DNA of 64,000 bases from Nitrosospira briensis C-128 (GCF_000619905.2 NZ_CP012371.1:682001-746000); one strand, 5' to 3'; positions 28,719-39,382 are shown, numbered from the stretch's first letter. Translations and numbers: made by a program. Notes: generated by a model not told the origin, from the letters alone.

Positions 28719-29642
28719 TCAGATCTCTTCCAGTCTTCCCAACAGTAGATATTCTATCAGCGCCTTTTGGGTATGCAGACGATTCTCGGCCTCTTCCCAT
28801 ACGATGGATTGAGGACCGTCGATAACCTCCGCCGCCACCTCTTCGCCGCGATGAGCAGGCAGGCAGTGCATGAACAGCGTTTCTTTCTTGGCGCAGGACA
28901 TCATTTCCGCATCTACGCGAAAATCCGCAAAATCTTTTTTGCGTTCCTCGGTTTCCGCTTCAAAACCCATGCTGGTCCATACGTCCGTCGTAACGAGATC
29001 CGCATCTCTCACTGCATCATGCGGATCGGCAAATTCCTCATAATGATCTGTGCCATAGAGCCCGGCTCGTTCCGGCTCCACTTCGTAACCGCGAGGCGTA
29101 GAGACATGTACGTTAAAATCGAACACCTCAGCTGCCTGGAGCCAAGTGTTGCAGACGTTATTTGAATCTCCAATCCACGCCACCGTCTTGCCGGAGATAG
29201 TGCCGAATTGCTCAATAAAAGTAAAAATATCGCCCATGATCTGGCAAGGATGATATTCGTCGGTCAGTCCGTTGATAACGGGCACCCGCGAATGCGCCGC
29301 AAAACGCCTGATGATGTCGTGCTCATAGGTGCGGATCATGACGATATCCACCATACGCGAGATCACGCGCGCTGCATCTTCCACCGGTTCGCCTCTACCC
29401 AACTGGGTATCCCGGGTGGATAAATATATTGCTGCGCCACCCAATTGATGCATACCGGCTTCAAACGAAAGCCGGGTACGAGTCGAATGCTTATCGAAAA
29501 TCATGGCGAGAGTGCGATCCTGCAGCGGCCAATAGCGCCGGTATTGCTTGAACTCATGCTTGATCCAGCGTGTACGCTCGAACAGATATTCGAACTCCTC
29601 CCGGGAGAAATCGTTGAACTGTAAAAAATGCTTGATCTGCAT
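28719..29642 (-). CDS. argF: Ornithine carbamoyltransferase
   Basis: Makes citrulline from ornithine and carbamoyl phosphate. About 307 residues from the ATG at 29642, chosen because the family usually begins M-x-L/I-KHFLQF; another ATG lies 15 bp upstream. The carbamoyl-phosphate loop is KHSTRTRLSFE, with HPCQIMGD and the ornithine-binding FMHCLPAHRGEE further on. The gene follows argD by about 75-90 bp and precedes argG. Confidence 0.96.
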   Translation of the reverse strand: MQIKHFLQFNDFSREEFEYLFERTRWIKHEFKQYRRYWPLQDRTLAMIFDKHSTRTRLSFEAGMHQLGGAAIYLSTRDTQLGRGEPVEDAARVISRMVDIVMIRTYEHDIIRRFAAHSRVPVINGLTDEYHPCQIMGDIFTFIEQFGTISGKTVAWIGDSNNVCNTWLQAAEVFDFNVHVSTPRGYEVEPERAGLYGTDHYEEFADPHDAVRDADLVTTDVWTSMGFEAETEERKKDFADFRVDAEMMSCAKKETLFMHCLPAHRGEEVAAEVIDGPQSIVWEEAENRLHTQKALIEYLLLGRLEEI

Positions 29643-29731
29643 GATATGCTGAACCATAGATTGAGCCGATTTGGAAAAACATGAGCTGGCCGTGTTTTTT
29701 CAAGGCTCATTTTTCGAGATTAACTATTTTG

Positions 29732-30904
29732 TCATGCCGCCAAAAATTCTTTCACCAGACCGGACAAGATGTTTACCACCTGTTCCGCCTCGCTCCGTTG
29801 AATCACTAACGGCGGCAGCAGACGCACTACTTTATCCGAGGTTACGTTGATCAAAAGTCCTTTCTTCAACGCTGCGATTACGAGTTCGCCACAAGGTCTG
29901 GAGAGTTCGATGCCGATCATCAATCCCTGACCGCGAATTTGTTTTACATCGGGCAAGTCGGCGAGCTGTGCCTTGAACATACTGCGCATGAAGTCGCCCA
30001 CCTCCATCGCGTTCCTTAGCAAATCGGCTTCTTCGATTACCCTAAGCGTGGTCAGCGCAGCAGTACAAGCCAGCGGGTTGCCACCAAAAGTAGAGGCGTG
30101 ATTACCGGGCTTGAATACTTCCGATGCCACACCTTTTGCCAGACAGGCGCCGATGGCCACACCCGAACCCAAGCCCTTGGCCAGTGTTACCACATCAGGA
30201 ACGATGCCGCTGTGCTGGAAAGCGAACCAGTTGCCGCTGCGGCCGATCCCACACTGCACCTCATCCAGCATCAGCAACCAACCGTTCTGATCGCACAAAT
30301 GGCGCAATCCTTGCAGATAGCTTGCTTGCGGCACATTCACGCCCCCTTCGCCTTGATAGGGCTCAACCAATATGGCGACAACGTTCTTGTTGTGCACGCC
30401 CACCTGCGCCACTGCTTCGAGGTCATTGTATGGAACCCGCGCAAATCCGGTGAGCAACGGTTCGAAACCTGCCTGCACCTTGCGATTGCCACTTGCAGTC
30501 AAGGTTGCCATGGTTCGGCCGTGAAAGGATTTCTCCATTACGATAATGGTAGGCAGATCGATATTTTTACCATGTCCATATAGTCTTGCCAGTTTGATTG
30601 CGGCTTCGTTTGCTTCGGCACCCGAATTGCAGAAAAACGCATTATCCATGCCCGACAGTATGGCAAGCTGGCTGGCTAGCTGCTCCTGCTTTCCAATATG
30701 GTAAAGATTGGAAGTATGAATAAGTGTCCCGACCTGATGACAAAGCGCCTTCACAAGCTCTGGATGGCAATGCCCCAAGCCGCACACGGCGACGCCGGCG
30801 AGGGCGTCGAGATAACGTTTGCCCTCCTCATCCCACAGCCATACCCCTTCTCCCCTTGCAAATGTAACGGGCAGCGGCAGGTAGGTGTTCATCAAATTGG
30901 ACAT
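29732..30904 (-). CDS. argD: Acetylornithine aminotransferase
   Basis: PLP class III aminotransferase producing N-acetylornithine; can double as succinyldiaminopimelate aminotransferase in lysine synthesis. The 390 residues contain the phosphate-binding FFCNSGAEANEAAIKLAR, LMLDEVQCGIGRSGNWFAFQ and the Schiff-base lysine in VVTLAKGLGSGVAIGA. First gene of the argD-argF-argG group, transcribed leftwards. argJ, the enzyme recycling the acetyl group, is 18 kb away in the same window. Confidence 0.95.
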   Translation of the reverse strand: MSNLMNTYLPLPVTFARGEGVWLWDEEGKRYLDALAGVAVCGLGHCHPELVKALCHQVGTLIHTSNLYHIGKQEQLASQLAILSGMDNAFFCNSGAEANEAAIKLARLYGHGKNIDLPTIIVMEKSFHGRTMATLTASGNRKVQAGFEPLLTGFARVPYNDLEAVAQVGVHNKNVVAILVEPYQGEGGVNVPQASYLQGLRHLCDQNGWLLMLDEVQCGIGRSGNWFAFQHSGIVPDVVTLAKGLGSGVAIGACLAKGVASEVFKPGNHASTFGGNPLACTAALTTLRVIEEADLLRNAMEVGDFMRSMFKAQLADLPDVKQIRGQGLMIGIELSRPCGELVIAALKKGLLINVTSDKVVRLLPPLVIQRSEAEQVVNILSGLVKEFLAA

Positions 30905-31177
30905 TTAAGAGGCCTCTGAATAAATTCTCTGTGAAGTAAACTGCCGGAAAAATCCGGATGATTGTATGGCGCGGAGCGAATGCAGGGGCCAACTATACAA
31001 AGCCGGGAAAGGTACCAATACCAGGGTAGAGATATCCTCCTGCTGCAGTCCACATGGGGCGGTGCTGCCGTCGGGTCCGCGGAGGACTTGTTCAGGAATT
31101 CCATAGGTGGGTATCATGTTTACCAAGTCTGAAAGCGGCACGGCGGCCAAAGCCGCCGTGCGCCGCAAGAATAATTT
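30905..31177. other. Spacer between argD and repeat B2, with a strong hairpin
   Basis: No supportable gene; a minus-strand open frame across 30905-31168 has no motif. A long GC-rich stem is formed by GGCACGGCGGC (about 31136-31146) and GCCGCCGTGC (from about 31151), followed on the plus strand by AAGAATAATTTTTA. It may end transcription, but no gene on the plus strand leads into it. Confidence 0.45.
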
Positions 31178-31345
31178 TTAGCCCGGATGTTTCATAAATT
31201 CGCGTGATGATTGCGCAGGATTTTGTTTTGTAGGGAGATTTCGTGAAAGAGTGGCGTAGTTATTCATACGCCCAACTGAACGAAATTTTCATACGAAACA
31301 AAGACCAGTAAGCGCGCACGTCAATTTATGAAACATCCGGGTTAT
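31178..31345 (+). mobile_element. MITE-like element family B, copy 2
   Basis: About 160 bp (31182-31341) closely matching the copy at 12147-12315, in the same orientation. Ends are CCCGGATGTTTCATAAATT and AATTTATGAAACATCCGGG, a near-perfect 19-bp inverted repeat. The flanks are TTAG on the left and TTAT on the right, so a 3-bp TTA is shared. It lies 20 bp beyond the stop codon of the decarboxylase gene that reads into it. Confidence 0.8.
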
Positions 31346-31365
31346 GTGCAACCTGTTATCTTTAC

Positions 31366-33351
31366 CTATTTAACCAGCTTTTTCAAGCCCTTTTCCTCAG
31401 CAGCGGTAAGCAGCCTCAAACATGGCAGGTAGCCGTCGTAAACGATTCCATGCACTTCAACACGTTTCTGGGAACGCAACATGCTGACAAGGTATTGTAC
31501 GACCTCGCGCGTGATCGTTTGCCCCGGCACCAGCACCGGGATACCCGGCGGGTAGGGCGTAATTTGATCTGCGCAAACCTTGCCATCCAGATCGTTGTTT
31601 ATACGTTCCTGCTCATCCAGCAAAGGCATCAGTTCGCCACCGCAGTAGAACGCGTCACGCGGCAGATATCTAAGGTCGGTAAAACCGGGAATCTCCGGAA
31701 TCTGATAGAGCCTTCTGGGGGCACGACCCTCACGCGCGATTCGCATCAGTGCATCATACAGGCGCGATACTTTACTCCGGGTAGTACCAATGGTAAGAAG
31801 TAGAGTAAGGGTATTAAATGTAGACTTCTCTACCTGAATATTATAACGCTCGAACAATTCCCGGATCAAATCCTCCACGGTAAAGCCGCAGCGGGAAATA
31901 TCCACGGTAACCTTGGTGCTGTCGAGCTGGATATTGTCATGTTTTACTTCATCGGGCAGCAGGTCTGCGAGTTCCAGCACGCGAAAGACGCCGGTCGAAT
32001 TGATCTGCTCACGCACCTCCTTCGCCAATTCCAGCGTGCGCGACAATAACTTGTACCCCTCCAGTGTCGCCTGCTTACGCGCGACGTCGAGGCTTGCAAT
32101 CATGCTGTACTGCGGACTGGTGGAAGTATGCATGTTGAAATTCTCGCGAAACAGGTGCTCATTGAAGCTGGGATCATTGATATGAATCATGCTGGACTGA
32201 GAAAAAGCCGACAGCACTTTGTGCGTACTCTGGGTAGCATAATCGGCGCCCGCCTCCAGCGCCGTCGGGCGGAAAGCCGGATGAAAACGGGCAAAACCGT
32301 ACCAGGCTTCATCGATGATAACTTTTATACCTTTCGCATGAGCTGCCTTGATGATGGGCGGCAAATCATAACGTAGGCCATCGTAAGTGCAACTGGTCAG
32401 GATAAGCGCCTGTGCATCGGAATGTTCTTCGATGGCATTGAACAGCGTCTGTTTCGGTACCGGCCCGTAAACACTGAATTTCTTGTTGACGGATGAGTCG
32501 AGATAAATCGGATGAGCGCCGGATAATACGACTCCATGGTGCACGGACTTATGGCAGTTCCGATCCAGCAACAACTTCTCGCCCGGGGCGAGCAATGTCT
32601 GGAATATCACCTTGTTGGCGGTGGAGGTGCCATTGGTTGCAAAGAAGGTTCGTCGCGCGCCGAATGCCTTTGCGGCAATCTTTTGCGCTTCGGCGATAAC
32701 GCCGGTCGGTTCCATCAGCGAATCGAGCATCGGTACCGAGACCGATAGATCGGCACGAAAAATATGCTCGCCGATAAACTGATAAAAATCGCTGGCCCAA
32801 GGGCTGTCGCGTAGCGAATCGCCTGAGGAATGACCCGGTGTATGCCAGGCATCCTTTGCCATCAATACGTAATTCTTGAGCTGATCATAAAAAGGTGTGC
32901 GTGCTTTTTCCTGAAGCTGGGCATTAAGGATGCGGTACATGCCCCGGTAATCGCGTTCTTCGCGGTAGAAATAGCCATCGACCGTTTCGGTAAAGAGGGC
33001 ATCCACCACCTCATCTTCTTTCTCCTGGGCAATTAAAATATAGATATCCAGCTCAGGGCGAAAACGGGTAATTTCCTGCACCAGCTTCAATGCAGTCATT
33101 TGGAGGTTGCGGGAACTCTTCTCGCCATTTTTCAGCGTATAAAGCGTATCGTCCACCAGTACCGATTGAATATCGCCGTCATCCTGGATCGCTTGCAGTG
33201 CTTCGCGTGCGGTGGTAACACCGGAAAAAGTGATGCCCAACGGGTTTTCCAGGGACTTGGCGGCCCCATTCAATCCCTTGATGAATTCCTTCAGTATCAG
33301 GTTCTCGTCATTGATGATGAGAATTCGGCTCGTCGGTTTCTTCATGAACAC
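31366..33351 (-). CDS. Orn/Lys/Arg decarboxylase family protein
   Basis: Large PLP-dependent decarboxylase of the fold-type I Orn/Lys/Arg group, 661 residues. The N-terminal 130 or so residues form a response-regulator-like wing domain (ILIINDENLILKEF, LVDDTLY), then the catalytic domain with HTPGHSSG near residue 170, NGTSTANK, VIIDEAWYGF and the cofactor lysine K378 in TQSTHKVLSAFSQ; a C-terminal domain ends the protein. The product is probably cadaverine, putrescine or agmatine; substrate cannot be told from sequence by eye. It is divergent from the NfeD gene and followed by repeat B2. Confidence 0.9.
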   Translation of the reverse strand: MFMKKPTSRILIINDENLILKEFIKGLNGAAKSLENPLGITFSGVTTAREALQAIQDDGDIQSVLVDDTLYTLKNGEKSSRNLQMTALKLVQEITRFRPELDIYILIAQEKEDEVVDALFTETVDGYFYREERDYRGMYRILNAQLQEKARTPFYDQLKNYVLMAKDAWHTPGHSSGDSLRDSPWASDFYQFIGEHIFRADLSVSVPMLDSLMEPTGVIAEAQKIAAKAFGARRTFFATNGTSTANKVIFQTLLAPGEKLLLDRNCHKSVHHGVVLSGAHPIYLDSSVNKKFSVYGPVPKQTLFNAIEEHSDAQALILTSCTYDGLRYDLPPIIKAAHAKGIKVIIDEAWYGFARFHPAFRPTALEAGADYATQSTHKVLSAFSQSSMIHINDPSFNEHLFRENFNMHTSTSPQYSMIASLDVARKQATLEGYKLLSRTLELAKEVREQINSTGVFRVLELADLLPDEVKHDNIQLDSTKVTVDISRCGFTVEDLIRELFERYNIQVEKSTFNTLTLLLTIGTTRSKVSRLYDALMRIAREGRAPRRLYQIPEIPGFTDLRYLPRDAFYCGGELMPLLDEQERINNDLDGKVCADQITPYPPGIPVLVPGQTITREVVQYLVSMLRSQKRVEVHGIVYDGYLPCLRLLTAAEEKGLKKLVK

Positions 33352-33489
33352 CGTTTCTTAAAATATGAAAATCGCTTTATGCGCCAAAACAATGATGATT
33401 GCAAGTCGCAGGACCTCTAAATAAACTGCGCGAGTCGCATTTTCCCCGGCTGAAATGCAGCCTGGATTGGAACAGTCTATAGTGACAGA

Positions 33490-34887
33490 ATGAAACTGTT
33501 CGTCCTCATGCTGCGTAGTGGCATGGCAGCGATACTGCTCCTGTTGCCGACGTTCGTTCCGGCAGCGCCGGTGATGGTAACGACGGTAGACGGTCCTATT
33601 GCGCCGGCCAGCGCTGACTTCGTCCAGCGTAGCCTGGAGCGTGCAACCGCTGAGGGGGCACTACTTGTCGTATTGCAGCTGGATACACCGGGTGGCCTCG
33701 ATACCTCGATGCGGCAGATCATACGTGGCATTCTTGCCTCACCCGTGCCGGTAGCGGCCTTCGTGGCGCCGAGCGGGGCGCGGGCAGCGAGTGCCGGAAC
33801 TTATATCCTGTATGCCAGCCACATCGCAGCGATGGCACCCGGCACCAATCTGGGCGCAGCGACCCCGGTACAGATCGGCGGTTTGCCGGAATCGGAGCCT
33901 GAGCCGGAATCCAGGCCGAAACCGTCTCCGGGCTCATCCGCAAATCAGGCAGATGAGAGCGGCGGTGGACATATAGCGGCGGAAGACAAGATGCCGAAAA
34001 AAGACGCAATGTCGCGCAAAGTGATCCACGACGCTGCCGCTTATATCCGCGCGCTGGCGCAGATGCGAAAACGCAATGTGGAATGGGCGGAACGCGCTGT
34101 GCATGAAGCCGTAAGCTTATCAGCGGTCGACGCGCTGAATCTCAACGTCATCGATTATGTCGCCGCTGACGTGCCGGATCTGTTAAGGCAGCTGAATGGC
34201 CGGGAAGTGATCATACTCGGGCAGAACCTCACCCTTGATACCCTTTCAGCCACAATACAGGTTGTCGAGCCCGATTGGCGCACGCGACTGCTTGCCGTCA
34301 TCACCAACCCCAGCGTCGCGTACATACTGATGCTTATCGGCATTTACGGATTGTTCTTCGAGTTTTCCAATCCAGGTTTTGTGTTGCCCGGCGTGGCGGG
34401 CGCCATCTGCCTCTTGCTTGCCCTGTACGCATTCCAGTTGCTGCCGGTCAACTATGCCGGACTTGCCTTGATTCTGCTCGGCATCGCATTCATCACGGCG
34501 GAAGCCTTCCTGCCAAGCTTCGGTGCGCTTGGCGTCGGCGGGATGATTGCTTTTATCGCCGGCTCGTTGATGCTGATCGACACCGACCTTCCCGGCTACG
34601 GCATTCCCTGGCCCATGATCGCAGGGATATCCGTGGCTAGCGCATTATTCCTGATTTTCGTCGTCGGCATGGCGCTGAAGTCACGGCGCAGCCCCATCGT
34701 CAGCGGACATGAAGCAATGATCGGCGCCATAGGCGAGATGCTGGAGGATACTTCGGGCGAGGGCATGGTGCGCGTTCATGGCGAGCTGTGGAACGCGCAT
34801 AGTGAGCAACCTCTGGTCCGAGGACAGAAAGTGCGTGTAACAGGAATCGACGGTCTGGTTTTACATGTAATCCCGACAGAGAAATAA
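33490..34887 (+). CDS. NfeD family membrane-bound serine protease
   Basis: Full-length NfeD (NfeD1b type), 465 residues: signal peptide (residues 1-25), a ClpP-like protease domain with catalytic Ser101 in GARAASAGTYI, a low-complexity Pro/Glu insertion near 135-160, four to five membrane segments at about 275-395, and a C-terminal OB-fold (EMLEDTSGEGMVRVHGELW). Such proteases cleave stomatin-like partners, and the next gene, 28 bp downstream, encodes exactly such a partner. The pair is probably cotranscribed and acts in membrane quality control. Confidence 0.93.
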   Translation: MKLFVLMLRSGMAAILLLLPTFVPAAPVMVTTVDGPIAPASADFVQRSLERATAEGALLVVLQLDTPGGLDTSMRQIIRGILASPVPVAAFVAPSGARAASAGTYILYASHIAAMAPGTNLGAATPVQIGGLPESEPEPESRPKPSPGSSANQADESGGGHIAAEDKMPKKDAMSRKVIHDAAAYIRALAQMRKRNVEWAERAVHEAVSLSAVDALNLNVIDYVAADVPDLLRQLNGREVIILGQNLTLDTLSATIQVVEPDWRTRLLAVITNPSVAYILMLIGIYGLFFEFSNPGFVLPGVAGAICLLLALYAFQLLPVNYAGLALILLGIAFITAEAFLPSFGALGVGGMIAFIAGSLMLIDTDLPGYGIPWPMIAGISVASALFLIFVVGMALKSRRSPIVSGHEAMIGAIGEMLEDTSGEGMVRVHGELWNAHSEQPLVRGQKVRVTGIDGLVLHVIPTEK

Positions 34888-34915
34888 GGCAGAGAAATAA
34901 CCAAAGGAGATTTCC

Positions 34916-35692
34916 ATGTTAGCCAATTTCGGTTTTTTTAGTACGCTCATTATCATTCTTATCGCAGTGCTTTTCTCGGCATTTCGTATATTACGCGAAT
35001 ATGAACGTGGGGTTATCTTCCTGCTTGGCCGCTTTCAAAATGTAAAAGGCCCGGGCTTGATCATCATAATCCCCGGTATTCAGAAAATGGTACGAGTCGA
35101 CCTGCGTACCGTGGTCATGGATGTCCCTAGCCAAGACGTGATTTCGCGCGACAACGTTTCGGTAAAAGTCAACGCCGTGGTATATTTTCGGGTAGTCGAT
35201 CCACAAAAATCCATCATTCAGGTGGAAAATTTCCTTGCCGCCACCAGTCAGTTTGCACAGACTACCCTGCGCTCCGTGCTGGGCAAGCATGAGCTGGATG
35301 AAATGCTGGCGGAACGTGAGAAGCTCAATCTGGATATTCAGAAGGTGCTGGATATTCAGACAGACGCTTGGGGCATCAAGGTATCCAACGTCGAAATCAA
35401 ACATGTGGATATCGATGAATCCATGATAAGAGCCATCGCCCGGCAGGCAGAGGCGGAACGTGAGCGACGGGCAAAGGTGATTCATGCTGAAGGCGAATTG
35501 CAGGCATCGGACAAATTGATGCAAGCGGCGCAAATTCTTTCTCAGCAAACCGGGGCAATGCAGTTGCGCTACCTCCAGACGCTTACGAACATCGCCAGCG
35601 ATAAATCCAATACCATTATTTTTCCGATACCTATGGACCTGGTATCGCCGCTGATGGATGTGCTCAAGAATCGCAATCCAGAAGTTCGCTGA
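34916..35692 (+). CDS. SPFH/stomatin-like protein (slipin)
   Basis: A 258-residue membrane-anchored protein of the SPFH family. It has a short N-terminal hydrophobic hairpin (residues 3-22), then the band-7 domain: [46 protein letters not shown], and a helical [17 protein letters not shown] tail that forms oligomers. It makes membrane microdomains together with the upstream NfeD protease. AAAGGAGA precedes the ATG. A bidirectional terminator lies about 130 bp downstream. Confidence 0.93.
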   Translation: MLANFGFFSTLIIILIAVLFSAFRILREYERGVIFLLGRFQNVKGPGLIIIIPGIQKMVRVDLRTVVMDVPSQDVISRDNVSVKVNAVVYFRVVDPQKSIIQVENFLAATSQFAQTTLRSVLGKHELDEMLAEREKLNLDIQKVLDIQTDAWGIKVSNVEIKHVDIDESMIRAIARQAEAERERRAKVIHAEGELQASDKLMQAAQILSQQTGAMQLRYLQTLTNIASDKSNTIIFPIPMDLVSPLMDVLKNRNPEVR

Positions 35693-35820
35693 CACGGGAA
35701 CTCCGCTCCATCTTCCTTTCCAGACCCGGTGCCCTCATGCAGTTGCGCTCCAGTTCCACTTCGTTTGCTGCGATTACGGTGGAACTTTCACCCACAAGAG
35801 TACGCTCATGCTGGGCACAT

Positions 35821-35850
35821 AAAAAAAGCCCGGTAACCCGGGCTTTTTTG
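35821..35850. terminator. Bidirectional terminator between slipin gene and rpsT
   Basis: Stem AAGCCCGG(G)/(A)CCCGGGCTT with A-run on the left and T-run on the right, so it works on either strand. It lies 13 bp beyond the rpsT stop and about 130 bp beyond the slipin stop. Confidence 0.9.
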
Positions 35851-35862
35851 TGCGTCGAACGA

Positions 35863-36129
35863 TTAGGCGGCCATCGTCTTGATCGCGGCAGATAGCCGGC
35901 TTTTATGGCGAGCTGCCTTATTCTTATGGATGATACCCTTGTCCGCAATGGAATCTATCGTACCGAGGGAAGCCGCGTACGCAGCCTGCGCAATGGTTTT
36001 ATCGGCAGACTCGATAGCTTTTCGCACATGCTTGATCGCAGTGCGCAATTCCGAGCGCAGGCTCGTGTTGCGGTCGCGCTGGCTGACATTTTGTCTCGCA
36101 CGTTTTCTGGCTTGTGCACTATTGGCCAT
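35863..36129 (-). CDS. rpsT: 30S ribosomal protein S20
   Basis: An 88-residue basic protein binding the 5' domain of 16S rRNA in the small subunit. It starts [21 protein letters not shown] and ends [18 protein letters not shown], the standard S20 signature, all alpha-helical. Monocistronic, with its promoter in the 36130-36577 gap and a strong terminator immediately after. It is divergent from murJ, a common arrangement in betaproteobacteria. Confidence 0.97.
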   Translation of the reverse strand: MANSAQARKRARQNVSQRDRNTSLRSELRTAIKHVRKAIESADKTIAQAAYAASLGTIDSIADKGIIHKNKAARHKSRLSAAIKTMAA

Positions 36130-36577
36130 TAAAATTCCTCGAATTAAATGTTACGCAAATTTTTTGAATGATACGGATGTTTCCGGCATATTGCAAGGAA
36201 AACTGGGGAGTATTATAAGCCATGAGCGTCTCATGATGTTCGAAACATCAACCGGTTCTTCTCAAAGATATCTATTGATCCTCACGCTATCGAGGGTCCT
36301 GCCGACCTTCACACCGGCGCCATTGCAACATGATGCTTGGGGGGAATCCCCATACACTCGCGAACTTGCCAGCTTGACGCGGCGGGTGAAACCCGCCCTA
36401 CGGATCATCATTGCTTTATCGTGGGTGAGTTAATCCTACCCTGCCGATTGTTGCTGATTGTGGGTAAATCCGGAATATTTTTGTCAAGAGGTTTACTCAT
36501 GCGTTCATGCGTAACTTTTTCCGTTGTTCATCTACCGAACCGAACCCCAGGGAGGATTCAGGTTAACATACTCATCC
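36130..36577. other. rpsT/murJ divergent intergenic region
   Basis: About 450 bp without a supportable gene. It must hold the rpsT promoter. A perfect hairpin GGCGGGT-GAA-ACCCGCC lies at 36381-36397 and is followed by CTACGG, a sequence type that recurs as a dispersed repeat in many proteobacterial genomes; only this copy is in the window. Confidence 0.45.
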
Positions 36578-38116
36578 ATGAATCTGCTTAAAGCCCTCGC
36601 TACCGTCAGCGGAATGACGATGATATCCCGTATCCTGGGATTCGTTCGGGATGTACTCATTGCCCGTATTTTTGGTGCAGGCGTCGCAACCGATGCTTTT
36701 TTTGTGGCCTTTCGCATTCCCAACCTGCTGCGCCGATTGTTTGCCGAAGGCGCGTTTTCACAGGCATTCGTGCCAATACTTGCGGAATACAAGAACCGCC
36801 GCACACCCGAAGAGACCCGTGAGCTAATCAATCAAGTTGCGACGCTGTTGTCCATCGCTTTATTTTTAGTCACGACCATAGGAATCATTGCTGCGCCGCT
36901 CATAATTTACGTGAGCGCACCGGGCTTCAGCGCCAGCCCGCAGAAATTCGCATTGACTGTGGAACTACTGCGCATCACGTTTCCGTACATTCTGTTCATC
37001 TCGCTTGTATCGCTGGCAGGTGGCATTCTCAATACCTTTGGAAGGTTTTCCGTACCGGCGTTAACCCCGGCATTGCTCAACCTGTCGTTCATTGGCTGTT
37101 CGCTGTGGCTGGTTCCCCTGGTAGACCCACCGATACTGGCGCTCGCATGGGCCGTATTCATCGGCGGCGTGCTCCAGTTAGCCTTCCAGGTACCGTTTCT
37201 CATGCGTATCAAATTAATGCCACGCCCGCGTCTCAGATCGAGAGATAACGGCGCATGGCGCGTCATCAAGCAAATGGGGCCGGCGGTGTTCGGTGTATCG
37301 ATCGGCCAGATCAGCTTGTTGATCAATACGATATTCGCTTCTTTTCTTGTCACTGGCAGCGTTTCCTGGCTCTACTATGCCGATCGTTTGATGGAATTTC
37401 CCGCAGGCCTTCTAGGGGTGGCGCTTGGAACGGTATTACTGCCGTCGTTGTCGCGGCATTATGCAGATAACAGCACTGAGGAATATAGTCGCCTGCTGGA
37501 TTGGGGTCTACGCTTGACCGTGCTTTTAACGCTGCCGGCGGCGCTGGCACTGGCACTGCTTGCGACACCGCTCATCACCACCCTTTTTTATCACGGCGAA
37601 TTTTCCGCCAACGATGTATGGATGACGCGCAATGCGTTAGTGGCTTACAGCTCGGGACTGCTGGGGCTGATTTTGGTAAAAGTACTGGCTCCCGGATTTT
37701 ACGCCCGGCAGAATATCCGGACACCAGTGAAAATTGCCGTCATCACACTTGTTGTTACTCAATTAATGAACCTCGCATTCATTATACCGTTGCGCCATGC
37801 CGGACTGGCGTTGGCCATCGGGCTAGGCGCATGCCTTAACGCCGGATTGCTCTACTACAAGTTGCGCAGCCATCAAATCTACCAACCTCAGCCGGGATGG
37901 GCAATGTTCATGGTGAAGATATCGATAGCGCTGGCGATCATGGGCGGGACGCTATGGTTCGCTTCGAGCAGTGACGCGTCGTGGCTGCTGGGCTCCACTT
38001 TCGAGCGAGCGGCACGGCTGACGTGGGTGGTGGCGATCGGCGCAACCAGTTACTTTTTCACATTATGGCTGCTCGGTTTCCGTCTCAAGAACTTCTCACG
38101 GCGGGGTGCGGAATAA
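36578..38116 (+). CDS. murJ: Lipid II flippase MurJ
   Basis: Flips the peptidoglycan precursor lipid II across the inner membrane. From ATG 36578 the protein has 512 residues and about 14 hydrophobic segments. The start [27 protein letters not shown] and [26 protein letters not shown] are the MVF-family signature, including the arginines of the central cavity. An open frame extends 18 codons upstream but the family begins M-N/K-L-L-K-A. Divergent from rpsT. Confidence 0.95.
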   Translation: MNLLKALATVSGMTMISRILGFVRDVLIARIFGAGVATDAFFVAFRIPNLLRRLFAEGAFSQAFVPILAEYKNRRTPEETRELINQVATLLSIALFLVTTIGIIAAPLIIYVSAPGFSASPQKFALTVELLRITFPYILFISLVSLAGGILNTFGRFSVPALTPALLNLSFIGCSLWLVPLVDPPILALAWAVFIGGVLQLAFQVPFLMRIKLMPRPRLRSRDNGAWRVIKQMGPAVFGVSIGQISLLINTIFASFLVTGSVSWLYYADRLMEFPAGLLGVALGTVLLPSLSRHYADNSTEEYSRLLDWGLRLTVLLTLPAALALALLATPLITTLFYHGEFSANDVWMTRNALVAYSSGLLGLILVKVLAPGFYARQNIRTPVKIAVITLVVTQLMNLAFIIPLRHAGLALAIGLGACLNAGLLYYKLRSHQIYQPQPGWAMFMVKISIALAIMGGTLWFASSSDASWLLGSTFERAARLTWVVAIGATSYFFTLWLLGFRLKNFSRRGAE

Positions 38117-38434
38117 GCATAAACATGCACCCTGATATCGGAACATAGGCGTTGAAATCAAGGCCGGCCCGAGGGTCGGAGACCGGGCATGAATTAAGGC
38201 CGTTCCACCTTTATTTTCCGATGTCTTTTGCTGATCAGCTCGGGCGAATTCCTTATAAACAGTCTGATCTTTGCATTGGGTCATTTCTTTCGACAGGCGT
38301 GTTCATCGAAAAGAAAGCACAAGAAAAACCCCTCTTTTTTGTTGGAAAAAATTCGCACGTCCCGCTTGGATTAACCCTATAATGGTTAGGTTAATCAACC
38401 CCCATCAATGGCAGAACATTCTATCTCCCGACCT

Positions 38435-39382
38435 ATGACTCACTTCGTCAGATATTCCACCTTATCAATGGTGCTTTTGGGGTTTCTCCTCACTGGTTGC
38501 GCCACAACCAACAAGAACACCACCGCCGATAAAATCACCGATACGAATACCACCACCTCGGCCAATATAAACTCGAGCGCTTCGGATGATACAGGTATCC
38601 TGCTCAACACGAGCACGAACGCGTCGGTTAGTGATACTGTCCCCACGACTGATAACCTGATAAAAGAACAGCGGGAACCGTTTGAAGGTCCAGTATTCAA
38701 GAATGCCGCCCCACCGGCGACCTATCCGGGTTTTAGTAAAAGAGACCCCTGGGAACCGATGAACCGCGCCGTATTCAGGTTCAACGAATCCGCTGACGAT
38801 TATGTGTTCAGGCCGATGGCCAAAGGCTATAGATGGTTGATGCCCGACCCGCTCGAAACTGCGGTGGGAAATGTTTTTTCAAACATCAACGACATACCGG
38901 TGACGCTGAATAACCTTCTGCAACTGAAATTCGGCAATGCGGCGACCAGCGGCATGCGCGTGATAGTCAACACCACTTTTGGCCTGGTGGGGATATTTGA
39001 TCTGGCGAGCGATGTCGGCCTGGAAAAACATGATGAAGACTTTGGGCAAACCTTGGGGTATCACGGCGTTGCAAGCGGTCCTTATCTGGTGCTTCCTTTT
39101 TTCGGTCCCAGCTCGATCCGTGATGCGGGCGCGCGTTTAATCGACGCAGCTTCCGATCCTGTTTTCGTCGGAAGCTTCTTCGTTGCTCCCTTCATAGGTC
39201 CGGTGGTAGGCGCAAGCAGAGCCGCCGACACGCGCGCTGGCTTGCTCAAATCCGAGAAAACACTGGACGAGGCTGCGCTGGATAAATACGAGTTCATACG
39301 TGAAGCCTACCTCCAGCGTCGGCGCAATTTGGTGCATGACGGAAATCCTCCTCAGCCAAAAGAGGATGAAGATAACGATTAA
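38435..39382 (+). CDS. mlaA: MlaA (VacJ) family outer-membrane lipoprotein
   Basis: Outer-membrane lipoprotein of the Mla system, which removes misplaced phospholipids from the outer leaflet. 315 residues from ATG 38435. The lipoprotein signal ends LLGFLLTGC, lipidated at Cys22. A Thr/Asn/Ser-rich linker of about 70 residues follows, longer than usual, then the VacJ domain: DPWEPMNRAVFRFNESADDYV, NVFSNINDIPVTLNNLLQ and GPSSIRDAGARLID. The mlaFEDCB transporter genes are not in the window. An earlier in-frame ATG (38408) is less likely. Confidence 0.93.
   Translation: MTHFVRYSTLSMVLLGFLLTGCATTNKNTTADKITDTNTTTSANINSSASDDTGILLNTSTNASVSDTVPTTDNLIKEQREPFEGPVFKNAAPPATYPGFSKRDPWEPMNRAVFRFNESADDYVFRPMAKGYRWLMPDPLETAVGNVFSNINDIPVTLNNLLQLKFGNAATSGMRVIVNTTFGLVGIFDLASDVGLEKHDEDFGQTLGYHGVASGPYLVLPFFGPSSIRDAGARLIDAASDPVFVGSFFVAPFIGPVVGASRAADTRAGLLKSEKTLDEAALDKYEFIREAYLQRRRNLVHDGNPPQPKEDEDND

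Noticed and set aside
30905-31168. An 87-codon minus-strand frame upstream of argD
   Set aside because: Contains the GC-rich hairpin, no motif; probably chance.
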